DNA of 64,000 bases from contig JANRJI010000104.1 in NCBI GenBank assembly GCA_033764055.1, positions 24,071-88,070 of the forward strand, written 5' to 3'. The notes under the pieces are model-generated. The model was not told the DNA's origin. It was given only the letters and a program-made list of their open reading frames with translations, and made no database searches. How positions within the stretch are numbered: position 1 is the stretch's first letter; every line of letters begins with the position of its first letter. Positions 18,070 through 28,122 of this stretch are shown here, one piece after another. The stretch comes from Ga0077555 sp033764055 (GTDB lineage Bacteria; Pseudomonadota; Alphaproteobacteria; Rhizobiales; Hyphomicrobiaceae). The translations under genes and the position numbers were made by a program.

Positions 18070-18736
18070 TCTTCGACTCCGTACCAGCCACGAGGCGCTT
18101 GATGTTCTCGCGGTGCTTCCAGTAGAGCAGCGCCGACATGATCGCCGCGGCCGACGCCACGAAGGGACCGCCCGTCGCAGCCAGATATATGAAGACGACC
18201 AGCGTCGCGACGAGAGCAGAGAGCGACGAGTACTTTGTCGCCGCAGCGGTCAGCAGCCACGCGAGCGCAAAAACCAGCGCGGCCGGCCACGCGGCGCCGA
18301 TCAGCACGCCGATGTAGGTGGCGACGCCCTTGCCGCCTTTGAAACCCAGCCACACCGGAAACACGTGGCCGAGGAAAGCCCCGACGCCAGCGGCGAGACC
18401 GATGGCATTGGCGATGATCCGGGCTCGAACATCACCGACCAGCGCCTCGATGCCGACCGCAGCCGGGGTCGTCGTCGAGCTCGCGGCGATATCCCCGGCG
18501 ACCATCGTGCCGAGCCACCAGCCGACGAGCACGGCCACCGTCCCCTTGAGGGTGTCGAGCAGCAGGGTCATCGCGGCCAGCTTCTTGTTGCCGGTGCGAA
18601 GCACGTTGGTGGCGCCGATGTTGCCCGACCCTATGTTACGCACGTCGCCGAGACCTGCCGCCCTCGTCAGCACCAAGCCGAATGGGATCGAGCCCAGCAG
18701 ATAGCCGAGACAAAGAGCGAGCGCGGCAGCGATCAT
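18053..18736 (-). CDS. plsY: Glycerol-3-phosphate acyltransferase PlsY
   Basis: Transfers an acyl group from acyl-phosphate to glycerol-3-phosphate, the first step of phospholipid synthesis, in the inner membrane. Motifs are LGSIPFG (motif 1), RNIGSGNIGATNVLR (glycerol-3-phosphate binding) and GHVFPVWLGFKGGKGVAT (motif 3). Start ATG 18736 has GGGAGGG and AGGA upstream. At 227 residues it is longer than the usual roughly 200. The excess is an insertion of about 35 residues (AGDIAASSTTTPAAVG to RARIIANA) between the second and third motif regions, probably a periplasmic or interhelical loop. It lies between pyrC-like and dprA. Confidence 0.95.
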   Translation of the reverse strand: MIAAALALCLGYLLGSIPFGLVLTRAAGLGDVRNIGSGNIGATNVLRTGNKKLAAMTLLLDTLKGTVAVLVGWWLGTMVAGDIAASSTTTPAAVGIEALVGDVRARIIANAIGLAAGVGAFLGHVFPVWLGFKGGKGVATYIGVLIGAAWPAALVFALAWLLTAAATKYSSLSALVATLVVFIYLAATGGPFVASAAAIMSALLYWKHRENIKRLVAGTESKIGAKG

Positions 18737-18805
18737 GATCCTGGACCCTCCCCGCGACGGCTTCGCGCACGCAGGCCGCACGATTGTGCGTCGACGTCCC
18801 CGCGT

Positions 18806-20137
18806 CTAGAGCCGATCGGGGACACCGTATTGGTAGACAGTCCGGCCGGCAACCATCGTGCGCAGCACCCGGCCCTGAACTTTCTGCTCGTCAAAGGGCG
18901 AGTTCTTGGAGCGGGCACGCAGCTGATCGCGATCGACCACCCATGGCGTATTGAGGTCGATCAGGGCGAGGTCTGCTGGCGCTCCCTTCTGCAGCCGGCC
19001 GGCGGCGAGGCCGAGTAGCCGCGCCGGATTAACCGTCAGCGCTTTCAACAGCGGCAGCAGCGCCACGTCGCCACTGTGATAGAGGCGCAGCGCCGCCGGC
19101 AGCAGCGTCTCAAGACCGATGGCCCCGTCGGCCGCCTCTGCGAACGGGCGCCGTTTGACATCGGCATCCTGCGGATCATGGCTCGAGACGATGATGTCGA
19201 TGTCCCCGTCCGCGAGACCCCGCACCATGGCCGCGCGGTCGTCCTCGGACCGCAGCGGCGGTCGCACCTTGAAGAAGGTACGGTAGGGGCCGATGTCGTT
19301 CTCGTTGAGCGTCAGATGGTTGACCGACACGCCGCAGGTCACCGGCAGGCGCCGCTTCTTGGCTGCCCTGATGATTTCGAGGCTCTGCGCACAGGAGATG
19401 GTCGCCGCGTGATAGCGCCCGCCCGTCATCTCGACGAGGCGCACGTCGCGCTCGACGACGATCACCTCGGCGAAGCGGTGCACGCCAGGCAGCCCGAGCC
19501 GGGTGGATGGCTCGCCGGAGTTCATCGCAGCGCCTGCACTGAGGAAAGAGTCCTCCGTGTGATGCACCACCAGCGCCCCGAAGTCGCGCGCATAGAGCAG
19601 CACGTTGCGCATGACGCGCGTGTTGGCGATCGACGACTTGCCGTTGGTGAATGCGATCGCTCCGGCGCGCTGCAGAAGGCCGATCTCGGCCATCTCCTCG
19701 CCTTTGAGGCCGCGGGTTGCAGCCGCCATGATGTGCACATTGACGATGGCGCGCTCGCGCGCGCGGCGCTGCACATAGTCGACGAGCGCCACCTGGTCGA
19801 TGACCGGCTCGGTGTCCGGCATGCATACGATCGTCGTGACGCCGCCCGCCGCGGCGGCAAAGCTGGCAGTCTTGAGCGTCTCGCGGTGCTCCTGCCCCGG
19901 GTCCCCGGTGAAAACCTGCATGTCGATCAGGCCGGGCGAGAGGACATGACCACCGCAATCGATGACGCAGGCGCCCTGAGGGGCATTGCGCCTCAAATGC
20001 GGGCCAAGATCGGAAATGGCACCGCCCTCGACCAGCAGCCCGCCCGGCTCGTCGCGACCGCTTTCGGGATCGACGAGGCGTGCATTGATGAACACCGTGG
20101 CACTCGGAGCCTCGGCAGATTGGATGGCTCGTTTCAT
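18806..20137 (-). CDS. pyrC: Dihydroorotase-like protein, probably non-catalytic PyrC homologue
   Basis: An amidohydrolase-fold protein of 443 residues placed 7 bases after pyrB. True type I dihydroorotases have an HxH metal motif followed by REPG. Here the matching segment reads DMQVFTGDPGQEH, so both metal-binding His are gone. The remaining family landmarks are intact (VCMPDTEPVID, NHLTLNENDIG, SSHDPQD, DGAIGLETLLP). This matches the pyrC' type known beside pyrB in Pseudomonas, where it is a structural partner needed for aspartate transcarbamoylase assembly rather than an enzyme. A separate active dihydroorotase is expected elsewhere in the genome. Start ATG 20137. Confidence 0.9.
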   Translation of the reverse strand: MKRAIQSAEAPSATVFINARLVDPESGRDEPGGLLVEGGAISDLGPHLRRNAPQGACVIDCGGHVLSPGLIDMQVFTGDPGQEHRETLKTASFAAAAGGVTTIVCMPDTEPVIDQVALVDYVQRRARERAIVNVHIMAAATRGLKGEEMAEIGLLQRAGAIAFTNGKSSIANTRVMRNVLLYARDFGALVVHHTEDSFLSAGAAMNSGEPSTRLGLPGVHRFAEVIVVERDVRLVEMTGGRYHAATISCAQSLEIIRAAKKRRLPVTCGVSVNHLTLNENDIGPYRTFFKVRPPLRSEDDRAAMVRGLADGDIDIIVSSHDPQDADVKRRPFAEAADGAIGLETLLPAALRLYHSGDVALLPLLKALTVNPARLLGLAAGRLQKGAPADLALIDLNTPWVVDRDQLRARSKNSPFDEQKVQGRVLRTMVAGRTVYQYGVPDRL

Positions 20138-20144
20138 GGCCGCC

Positions 20145-21095
20145 TCAGTGGTTGGGCAGTCTGCGCGCCAGCACTTCGAGCACGGCCATGCGCACGGCGA
20201 CACCCATCTCCACCTGATCCTGGATCACGCTGCGCGAGTGGTCCGCGATCGGCGAGGCGATCTCGACGCCGCGGTTCATGGGACCTGGATGCATGATGAG
20301 CGCATCCGGCTTGGCGAGCGCCAGCTTCTCCTGGTCGAGGCCGAAGAAGTGGTAGTATTCGCGTGTCGAGGGCACGTAGCTGCCTTGCATGCGCTCGCGC
20401 TGCAGGCGCAGCATCATGACGATGTCCGCGCCCTCGAGGCCCTTCCACATGTCTGTGAAGACCTCGGCGCCGAGCCGGTCGATGCCCGGCGGCAGCAGGG
20501 TCGATGGCGCCACCAGCCTGACCCGAGCGCCGAGCGCGTTGAGGACGTAGATGTTCGAGCGGGCCACGCGGCTGTGCAGGATATCGCCGCAAATGGCGAC
20601 GGTCAGTCCCGACAGGCGTCCCTTCGCCCGGCGGATGGTAAGCGCGTCGAGCAGGGCCTGGGTCGGGTGCTCGTGCGCCCCATCGCCAGCATTGATCACC
20701 GAGCAGGTGACCTTCTGCGAGAGCAGCTCGACCGCTCCCGCTGCATAATGCCGTACGACGATCATGTCCGGCCGCATGGCATTCAGGGTCATCGCGGTGT
20801 CGATGAGCGTTTCGCCCTTCTGCACCGACGAGGTCGACACGTTCATGTTCATGACATCGGCGCCGAGCCGCTTGCCGGCCAGCTCGAAGGACGCCTGCGT
20901 GCGCGTCGACGCCTCGAAGAAGAGGTTGATCAACGTCCGGCCGCGCAGGATGTCCCGCTTCTTGTTGATCTGACGATTGAGATCGGCTGCCTTGTCCGCG
21001 AGATCCAGAAGCGATGTGATCTCGGCTGCGGAGAGCCCCTCGCACGTGAGGAGATCCCGGCGTGACAGCAGGAACGGTTTTTCAGCTGTGCTCAT
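20145..21095 (-). CDS. pyrB: Aspartate carbamoyltransferase catalytic subunit
   Basis: Forms N-carbamoyl-L-aspartate from carbamoyl phosphate and aspartate in pyrimidine synthesis. The 316-residue protein has the carbamoyl-phosphate motif STRTQASFE, the second-domain HEHPTQALLD, CGDILHSRVARSN, and the HPGPMNRGVEI aspartate-binding loop. All expected active-site residues are present. ATG 21095 is the start; only a weak AAGAG lies upstream. pyrC-like follows after 7 bases, which supports a PyrB-PyrC' complex. No pyrI regulatory chain is adjacent, as expected for this class. Confidence 0.97.
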   Translation of the reverse strand: MSTAEKPFLLSRRDLLTCEGLSAAEITSLLDLADKAADLNRQINKKRDILRGRTLINLFFEASTRTQASFELAGKRLGADVMNMNVSTSSVQKGETLIDTAMTLNAMRPDMIVVRHYAAGAVELLSQKVTCSVINAGDGAHEHPTQALLDALTIRRAKGRLSGLTVAICGDILHSRVARSNIYVLNALGARVRLVAPSTLLPPGIDRLGAEVFTDMWKGLEGADIVMMLRLQRERMQGSYVPSTREYYHFFGLDQEKLALAKPDALIMHPGPMNRGVEIASPIADHSRSVIQDQVEMGVAVRMAVLEVLARRLPNH

Positions 21096-21208
21096 TAAAG
21101 CCGTGCTCTTAAGGCCTGCGCGACGGGGTGGCAAGGCCTGGAGGAAAAACAACCACCGATAAGTCACGCGCAAGTTCGGCCGATGACGCGGCGTGCCATG
21201 CCCGGTCG

Positions 21209-22138
21209 TCAGGCGGTAAGCCGCCGCCGCTCCATGACTCTCTCGATCTGCGGATCGGACCGGCCGAGAAAGTCGTTGATCGCAAACAGCGTCGGGCGAT
21301 CGCGCAGCAGGGGTGCATGCCCTTGCTCCTTGACCGTCAGAGCCACGAGATTTGGATGCCGCAGGCTCATCTCGCGTAGCGTCTGCTCCGATAGAATGTC
21401 GGATAGCTCGCCACGGATGGCCATGGCGGGCACTCGTGACAGCGCCTGGAATTGTGGCCACAGCTCGGGAATGGGGCCGTCCAGAACCGAGAGCGACTGT
21501 GCCAGCGCCTTGTCCCAACCAAACGCCGGTCGGCCGTGCTCATCGTTGAACCACTGGCGGGCCAACTCGGCCCAATGCTCGTCCGGCACCGCAGGAAACC
21601 ACCTGGCGTTGATCTCGCGCACGAGTTGCGTCGCATCCTCCCAGGTCGGCGGAAGCGGCATCCGACCCGCGTAGGCGATGATGCGAACCAGCCCCTCGCG
21701 CTCGATGACCGGGCCAATGTCGTTGAGCACGACCGCCCCGATCGCAGTCGGTCGGAGACAGGCCATGATCATCGCAACGAGGCCGCCGCGGGACGTGCCG
21801 ACCACGGCGACGTCGCTCAGTCCGAGCACGGTGAGCAGGTCAAGCGCGTCCGTGAGCTCCATCTGCAGCGAGTAGTTCCGCCAGTTGGGATCGTGCTGTG
21901 ACCGGCCGCGCCCCCGGTAGTCCAGGGTGACCACATCGCGCGCCATCGGATTTGCCGGGTCCGACAGGAAGCTCGCCAGGAAGTGGAAATCGCGGCTGTT
22001 GCGGGTCAATCCGGCCAGACAAAGAACTGGCCGGCGACGGGAGGGCGGCGCCGGATAGTGGCGCGCGTAAAGTCTGAGCCCATCCTGCGACGAGAAGAAG
22101 ATGTCGTGCCAGCTCTGCGTCGTCGTTGCCGCGATCAT
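21209..22138 (-). CDS. Alpha/beta hydrolase
   Basis: A 309-residue alpha/beta hydrolase without signal peptide. It shows the oxyanion region CLAGLTRNSRDF, LDYRGRGRS, the nucleophile elbow GTSRGG, the acid region AIRGELSDIL and the catalytic His in KEQGHAPLL. This pattern is common among small Hyphomicrobiales hydrolases of the MhpC/epoxide hydrolase superfamily. Start ATG 22138 is chosen since family members begin shortly before the FFSSQDGLRLYARHY strand. The gene is on the same strand as and upstream of pyrB, 113 bases away. The substrate is unknown. Confidence 0.83.
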   Translation of the reverse strand: MIAATTTQSWHDIFFSSQDGLRLYARHYPAPPSRRRPVLCLAGLTRNSRDFHFLASFLSDPANPMARDVVTLDYRGRGRSQHDPNWRNYSLQMELTDALDLLTVLGLSDVAVVGTSRGGLVAMIMACLRPTAIGAVVLNDIGPVIEREGLVRIIAYAGRMPLPPTWEDATQLVREINARWFPAVPDEHWAELARQWFNDEHGRPAFGWDKALAQSLSVLDGPIPELWPQFQALSRVPAMAIRGELSDILSEQTLREMSLRHPNLVALTVKEQGHAPLLRDRPTLFAINDFLGRSDPQIERVMERRRLTA

Positions 22139-22217
22139 GGGATTTTTCCGGTGGAGCCCGACCGTCGCACGCACCTGCGGCCGACACAAGACGAGGCAAG
22201 CTGTGTCCACGTCGAAA

Positions 22218-22256
22218 GCAGTGGAGCCCGGCGAGGGGGGCGCCGGGCTCCGCTGT
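22218..22256 (-). terminator. Long hairpin after the small repeat-protein gene
   Basis: A perfect 11-bp stem (GGAGCCCGGCG / CGCCGGGCTCC, 22223-22233 with 22241-22251) around a seven-base loop extends to about 16 bp when G-T pairs are allowed. It lies 21 bases after the stop of the gene at 22277-22528. On the minus strand it is followed only by CTTTC, so it is a strong hairpin with a poor T-tract. Confidence 0.6.
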
Positions 22257-22276
22257 CGATTCGAGGATAGGGTCGT

Positions 22277-22528
22277 TCAGGGCGAGCCACGCTCGAGGCC
22301 ACCGAAGTAGCCCTGCAAGGGGGCCGTATCACCGATCGCGCTGAATGAGGAGCGGGGCGCGCTGGCAGCGAGATCAGCAAACGCCGAGCGCGGAGCGGTG
22401 TCGTCGATCTGCTCGAAAGTGGTCCGCGGCGCCGCCGCGTTGAGGTCCGAGAACACGGTCTGCGAGGCAGCGCTGGCAGCGCCGGACAGCAGGCCGAGAG
22501 CGAGCAGGCTTGCAGCGAGAGTCTTCAT
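22277..22528 (-). CDS. Small exported protein built of four 12-residue repeats, function unknown
   Basis: I do not recognise this 83-residue protein. Residues 1-20 form a clear Sec signal peptide ending GAASA. Residues 26-73 are four tandem 12-mers: FSDLNAAAPRTT, FEQIDDTAPRSA, FADLAASAPRSS and FSAIGDTAPLQG. Aromatic Phe, Leu/Ile at position 4, and Ala-Pro-Arg at positions 8-10 are conserved in nearly all copies. A Gly-rich YFGGLERGSP tail ends the protein. GGAGCC lies upstream of ATG 22528, next to an out-of-frame ATG. It sits downstream of the pckA terminator and has its own hairpin after the stop, so it is probably a monocistronic unit. It may be a periplasmic or surface peptide; no catalytic residues are seen. 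Confidence 0.75.
   Translation of the reverse strand: MKTLAASLLALGLLSGAASAASQTVFSDLNAAAPRTTFEQIDDTAPRSAFADLAASAPRSSFSAIGDTAPLQGYFGGLERGSP
22310..22453 (-). repeat. Coding tandem repeat, 4 x 36 bases (12 residues)
   Basis: Encodes residues 26-73 of the small exported protein. Copies 1 and 3 share a DLxAxAPR form and copies 2 and 4 share an IxDTAP form, so the array looks like a duplicated 24-residue unit. Confidence 0.75.
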
Positions 22529-22728
22529 GGCATGGCTCCATTTTTGTCTTTTTGATCAGCGGCATTTGGCTCTACCGATTGGTTAGGTGCCGCTGCCGTG
22601 ACCCCAATATGCGGTGCTCGCCCACGCACCGTAAGGGGGTCTCACGGAGCAGTGATGAACGGTGATCACGATCTTTCGACGCGTGAACGGCGAGGCTTGC
22701 GGCGTGATCGGCAGCCTATCTGGAGCGC

Positions 22729-22760
22729 AAAAAAAGGCGCCTCCTCGGTGGGGGCGCCTT
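22729..22760 (-). terminator. Rho-independent terminator of pckA
   Basis: On the minus strand AAGGCGCC, an 11-base loop and GGCGCCTT are followed immediately by a run of T. The whole lies 29 bases after the pckA stop. This is the clearest intrinsic terminator in the window. Confidence 0.85.
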
Positions 22761-22788
22761 CCTATAGGGTTGTCCGTGCGCCGCCGCG

Positions 22789-24420
<1,632 letters not shown>

Positions 24421-24695
24421 GCTTGCGCCCCGGACCCCGCTTGCCGGCTCATGGCCTGCTTGCATCTGACGCTTGCAGAGGGTGCCGACATCGGCAACCA
24501 CCGCCAAGCCAAACTCGGACGCTGGGCTCTAGCAGACGAGCCCTCGCCGAGAAAACGCCCAATAGTCGCACTTTTGCCAAGTCCTGTCCAAGCTGCACTG
24601 CAATCGGCCCTGGACAAGTCGAAGAGCTGAGACCGCCAGCGTTGTGGCAGAGCCGCCGGGCTTGCATGCTGCAACTGCGAAATACACGTTCCCCG

Positions 24696-25427
24696 TCAGC
24701 GACCAGGGGCGATTATTGAAGCTATTGTTCGAAATAATTTATTCTTCGATGCTGCATTGCAACCAAAGGTTAGCCTCGTGAGCTGGCCCGCGGCGATCAG
24801 ATCGACCCCCTCGGCATCGATGCCGACGACGCGTTCCGTCGCACCCGACGCCTCGATTGCGTCGTTAACGCTGGCGAGGAGTTCTGCCCCTTGAGGACCG
24901 CCCGTCCGCGCCTCGTCGCACGCGAGATTCACCTCCGCCCAGGACACCTCGCTGATTCGCCCGAACCCGGCGATCAGGTGACCATGATCGGGTTGCATCA
25001 CCCAGAAGGCAAAGTCGGAGAATTCGGCCCAGGTCGCGGCCCCGGGATAGCGGGACACATAGCGGTCTCGGCAAATGGCATCTCGGGATGGCCGAATGGT
25101 CCCGACCAGGGTAGCCCGCTCGCTCGCCACAGCGCTCGCTGCAACCGCCCGCTGGTCGATCAGCAGGCTGGCGCGGGGATCGGCATCGAGATTGCGCGTA
25201 TGGCGGGCGAGCCGGGACAGCAGGAGGACAGGCCGAGCATCAGGTAGCGTCGCGACCTCGACGAGAGAGGCATAGGGATGCCCGGTGCCGATATCGAGCG
25301 TGGCGAGCGTCGCCGATGTGGCGCGCCGCAGAAGCTCGCGAACCGTGCGGCCAATCATCTTCGCGTCCTCGTCAGCCCATGACCTATGGACTATATGGGC
25401 AGGAGAAGGCCGCTCCAAGTTTGCCAT
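24696..25427 (-). CDS. HugZ-like pyridoxamine 5'-phosphate oxidase-fold protein with DUF2470 tail
   Basis: A 243-residue split-barrel protein. The N-terminal FMN-binding-like domain has RRATSATLATLDIGTGHPYASLV, LLLSRLARHTRNLDADPRASLL and a DRYVSRYPGAATWAEFSDFAFW stretch. The C-terminal DUF2470-like part has VNDAIEASGATERVVGIDAEGVDL. HugZ members degrade or bind haem; others bind flavin, and this one cannot be assigned. ATG 25427 gives a family-like N-terminus, though no clear ribosome binding site precedes it. An upstream frame extension to 25598 is low-complexity Ser/Thr and is rejected. The gene is divergent from methylmalonyl-CoA mutase. Confidence 0.8.
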   Translation of the reverse strand: MANLERPSPAHIVHRSWADEDAKMIGRTVRELLRRATSATLATLDIGTGHPYASLVEVATLPDARPVLLLSRLARHTRNLDADPRASLLIDQRAVAASAVASERATLVGTIRPSRDAICRDRYVSRYPGAATWAEFSDFAFWVMQPDHGHLIAGFGRISEVSWAEVNLACDEARTGGPQGAELLASVNDAIEASGATERVVGIDAEGVDLIAAGQLTRLTFGCNAASKNKLFRTIASIIAPGR

Positions 25428-25847
25428 CGTACAGGCGAAACCACGCATGCAGCGTCGCACCCGAGGCGCCGGTCCGGCCCCCTCGGGCATGGCGTCAATG
25501 CCGCGTCCCGACGTCGTCGTGACCTGCGCACCGCCCTCCACCTCCACAACCCTCGACGAGCCCGTGCTCGTCGTCCCCGTGCTCGTCGTCGAGGTCATGT
25601 CGCCCGCGAACGAGGACGATACGTGAAAGGCTTACGATCCCTGGCGCCGCTGCCTACGCTAAGAGAAGTCGTCGTCATACAGTCGGAGGGGTTCGGCGTC
25701 GTGCGGCAGCTCCCGGCAGCCTAGGGGGCCCTTCCTTCGTCGACGCAACGCACCGAGACCGATAAGCCGCTGCCGGGACGAATTGCCTCGCCCGCAAGTT
25801 CATGGTTCAAATCCCCTGGAGCCGCTGCCGGACGAAAAAAGAACGCC
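25428..25847. other. 420-base intergenic region between divergent genes
   Basis: This is the longest stretch without a confident gene. It contains two perfect adjacent copies of a 15-base unit, CCCGTGCTCGTCGTC (25561-25590). A short GC-rich plus-strand frame (25447-25626, about 59 residues, ending PVLVVPVLVVEVM and a polar tail) has no ribosome binding site. A GGTTCAAATCC string near 25804 resembles a tRNA T-loop but has no T-stem. No convincing promoter boxes for either flanking gene were found by eye. Confidence 0.5.
25561..25590. repeat. Two perfect tandem copies of a 15-base unit
   Basis: CCCGTGCTCGTCGTC occurs twice back to back, in the control region between the HugZ-like gene and the mutase gene. 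Confidence 0.9.
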
Positions 25848-28031
25848 ATGACCCAGATCCCCGACTTCACCAAGATCGCGCTGGACGCCGAGGCCTCGTT
25901 TCGCAGGGCGGGCGAGGGTGGAGCCGGGGCCACGACAGCAGCCACCTACAGCACGCCCGAGGGCATCGCCGTCAAGCCCTTCTACACCGGCGCCGATACG
26001 GCCGGGCTCGACTTTCTCGACGGCTACCCCGGCATCGCGCCCTTCGTGCGTGGCCCGTACCCGACCATGTACGCGACTCAGCCGTGGACCATCCGCCAGT
26101 ACGCGGGCTTCTCGACGGCCGAAGACTCCAATGCCTTCTACCGACGCAATATCGCCGCCGGCCAGAAGGGCCTGTCGGTCGCCTTCGACCTGGCCACTCA
26201 CCGCGGCTACGACAGCGACCATCCGCGCGTGCGCGGTGACGTCGGCATGGCCGGCGTGGCGATCGACTCCATTTTCGACATGCGGACGCTGTTCGACGGC
26301 ATCGACCTGTCGCAGATGTCCGTGTCGATGACCATGAACGGAGCTGTTCTGCCGGTGCTCGCGCTGTTCATCGTCGCGGGCGAGGAGCAGGGCGTTCCCG
26401 CGGCCAAGCTCTCCGGGACCATCCAGAACGACATCCTGAAGGAGTTCATGGTCCGCAACACGTATATCTATCCGCCGTCGCCCTCGATGCGGATCATCTC
26501 GGACATCTTCGCCTACACCTCGGCGAGCATGCCGAAATTCAACTCGATCTCGATCTCCGGCTATCACATGCAGGAGGCCGGTGCGACAGCGGACCTCGAG
26601 CTCGCCTACACGCTTGCCGACGGCATCGAGTACGTCCGCGCCGGCACCAGGGCCGGACTCGGCGTCGACAAGTTCGCGCCGCGCCTGTCGTTCTTCTGGG
26701 CGATCGGCATGAACACCTTCATGGAGATCGCCAAGATGCGCGCCGCCCGGCTGCTCTGGGCGAAGCTCGTCAAGGACGAGTTCCAACCGAAGGACGAGCG
26801 GTCGCTGTCGCTGCGCACGCATTGCCAGACCTCGGGCTGGTCGCTCACCGCGCAGGACGTGTTCAACAACGTCACCCGCACCTGCCTCGAGGCGATGGCC
26901 GCCACGCAGGGCCACACCCAGTCGCTGCACACCAACGCCCTCGACGAGGCGATCGCGCTGCCGACCGACTTCTCGGCCCGTATCGCCCGCAACACGCAGC
27001 TCGTCCTCCAGCAGGAGAGCGGCACGACGCGCGTTGCCGATCCCTGGGGCGGCAGCCACTACGTCGAGCGGCTGACCTACGAGCTGGCGCGAAAGGCCAT
27101 GGAGCACATCACCGAGGTCGAGCGGCTCGGCGGCATGGCCAAGGCCATCGCGGCCGGCATCCCGAAGATGCGCATCGAGGAGGCCGCCGCCCGCACCCAG
27201 GCCCGCATCGACAGCGGCCGCCAGACCATCGTCGGCGTCAACAAGTTCCGCGTCGAGAACGAGGCCCAGATCGAGCTGCTGAAGGTCGACAACGCGCGCG
27301 TCCGCGAGCAGCAGATCGCCAAGCTCCAGCGCCTTCGGGGCGAGCGCGACGAGAGCGCTGCTCGCGCCGCTCTGGCCGCCCTGACCCAGGGCGCCCGTGG
27401 CAACGGCAACCTGCTCGCTCTCTCTGTCGAGGCGGCACGCGCGAAGGCGACCGTCGGCGAGATCTCGGATGCGATGGAGGAGGTGTTCGGCCGCCACCGC
27501 GCCGAGATCAGAGCCGTATCCGGCGTTTACAGGGCGGAGGCAGGCGCCATGTCACAGGGCATCGCATCGGTGCAGGGTCTGGTCGATCAGTTCGCCGCCA
27601 ACGATGGGCGCCGGCCGCGCATCCTCATCGCCAAGGTCGGCCAGGATGGCCACGACCGCGGCCAGAAGGTGATCGCGACGGCGTTCGCCGACCTCGGTTT
27701 CGATGTCGATATCGGCCCGCTGTTCTCGACGCCGGACGAGGTCGCGCGGCAGGCGGTCGAGAACGACGTGCATATCGTCGGCGTATCGTCGCTGGCGGCC
27801 GGCCACCTGACGCTGGTGCCGGAGCTCAGGGCCGCTCTCGAGAAGGAAGGGCGCGGCGACATCATGATCGTCGTCGGTGGAGTCATCCCACCCGCTGACT
27901 ACGCGGCGTTGTTCGAGGCAGGCGCCAAGGCCGTGTTCGGTCCCGGTACCAACATCGCCGCGGCTGCCGCCGATCTCATCCACAAGCTCAATGCTGAGCT
28001 TGGCTATCGCGGCGCCGAGGCCGCCGAATAG
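25848..28031 (+). CDS. scpA: Methylmalonyl-CoA mutase, large catalytic subunit
   Basis: Adenosylcobalamin enzyme that interconverts (R)-methylmalonyl-CoA and succinyl-CoA, closing propionate and ethylmalonyl-CoA catabolism. The 727-residue protein has the N-terminal barrel with TMYATQPWTIRQYAGFSTAE, SVAFDLATHRGYDSDHPRV and SVSMTMNGAVLP. The C-terminal cobalamin domain has the base-off DGHDRGQKV motif (axial His near residue 602), GVSSLAAGH and VVGGVIPPADY. Full length as for the single-chain family (mutA-type small subunit not needed). Start ATG 25848. Convergent with the EamA transporter. The mutase chaperone MeaB and epimerase are not in this window. Confidence 0.97.
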   Translation: MTQIPDFTKIALDAEASFRRAGEGGAGATTAATYSTPEGIAVKPFYTGADTAGLDFLDGYPGIAPFVRGPYPTMYATQPWTIRQYAGFSTAEDSNAFYRRNIAAGQKGLSVAFDLATHRGYDSDHPRVRGDVGMAGVAIDSIFDMRTLFDGIDLSQMSVSMTMNGAVLPVLALFIVAGEEQGVPAAKLSGTIQNDILKEFMVRNTYIYPPSPSMRIISDIFAYTSASMPKFNSISISGYHMQEAGATADLELAYTLADGIEYVRAGTRAGLGVDKFAPRLSFFWAIGMNTFMEIAKMRAARLLWAKLVKDEFQPKDERSLSLRTHCQTSGWSLTAQDVFNNVTRTCLEAMAATQGHTQSLHTNALDEAIALPTDFSARIARNTQLVLQQESGTTRVADPWGGSHYVERLTYELARKAMEHITEVERLGGMAKAIAAGIPKMRIEEAAARTQARIDSGRQTIVGVNKFRVENEAQIELLKVDNARVREQQIAKLQRLRGERDESAARAALAALTQGARGNGNLLALSVEAARAKATVGEISDAMEEVFGRHRAEIRAVSGVYRAEAGAMSQGIASVQGLVDQFAANDGRRPRILIAKVGQDGHDRGQKVIATAFADLGFDVDIGPLFSTPDEVARQAVENDVHIVGVSSLAAGHLTLVPELRAALEKEGRGDIMIVVGGVIPPADYAALFEAGAKAVFGPGTNIAAAAADLIHKLNAELGYRGAEAAE

Positions 28032-28122
28032 CCGCCGGGCACAGCCCTGGCCCGATCGGTCAAGCGTGGCGCGCGCCAGTGCCGGAGTTCGACCTATCGC
28101 TTGTGTCGGATGGATGCCGGCT

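Noticed and set aside
25447..25626. Short GC-rich plus-strand frame of about 59 residues
   Set aside because: No ribosome binding site and low-complexity content; kept only as a note in the intergenic entry.
25795..25825. GGTTCAAATCC resembling a tRNA T-loop
   Set aside because: The bases on each side do not form a five-base-pair T-stem, and no acceptor or anticodon arms are present.
28055..28085. Palindrome TGGCGCGCGCCA between scpA and the EamA gene
   Set aside because: Only four bases can pair around a loop, so termination or operator function is not supported.
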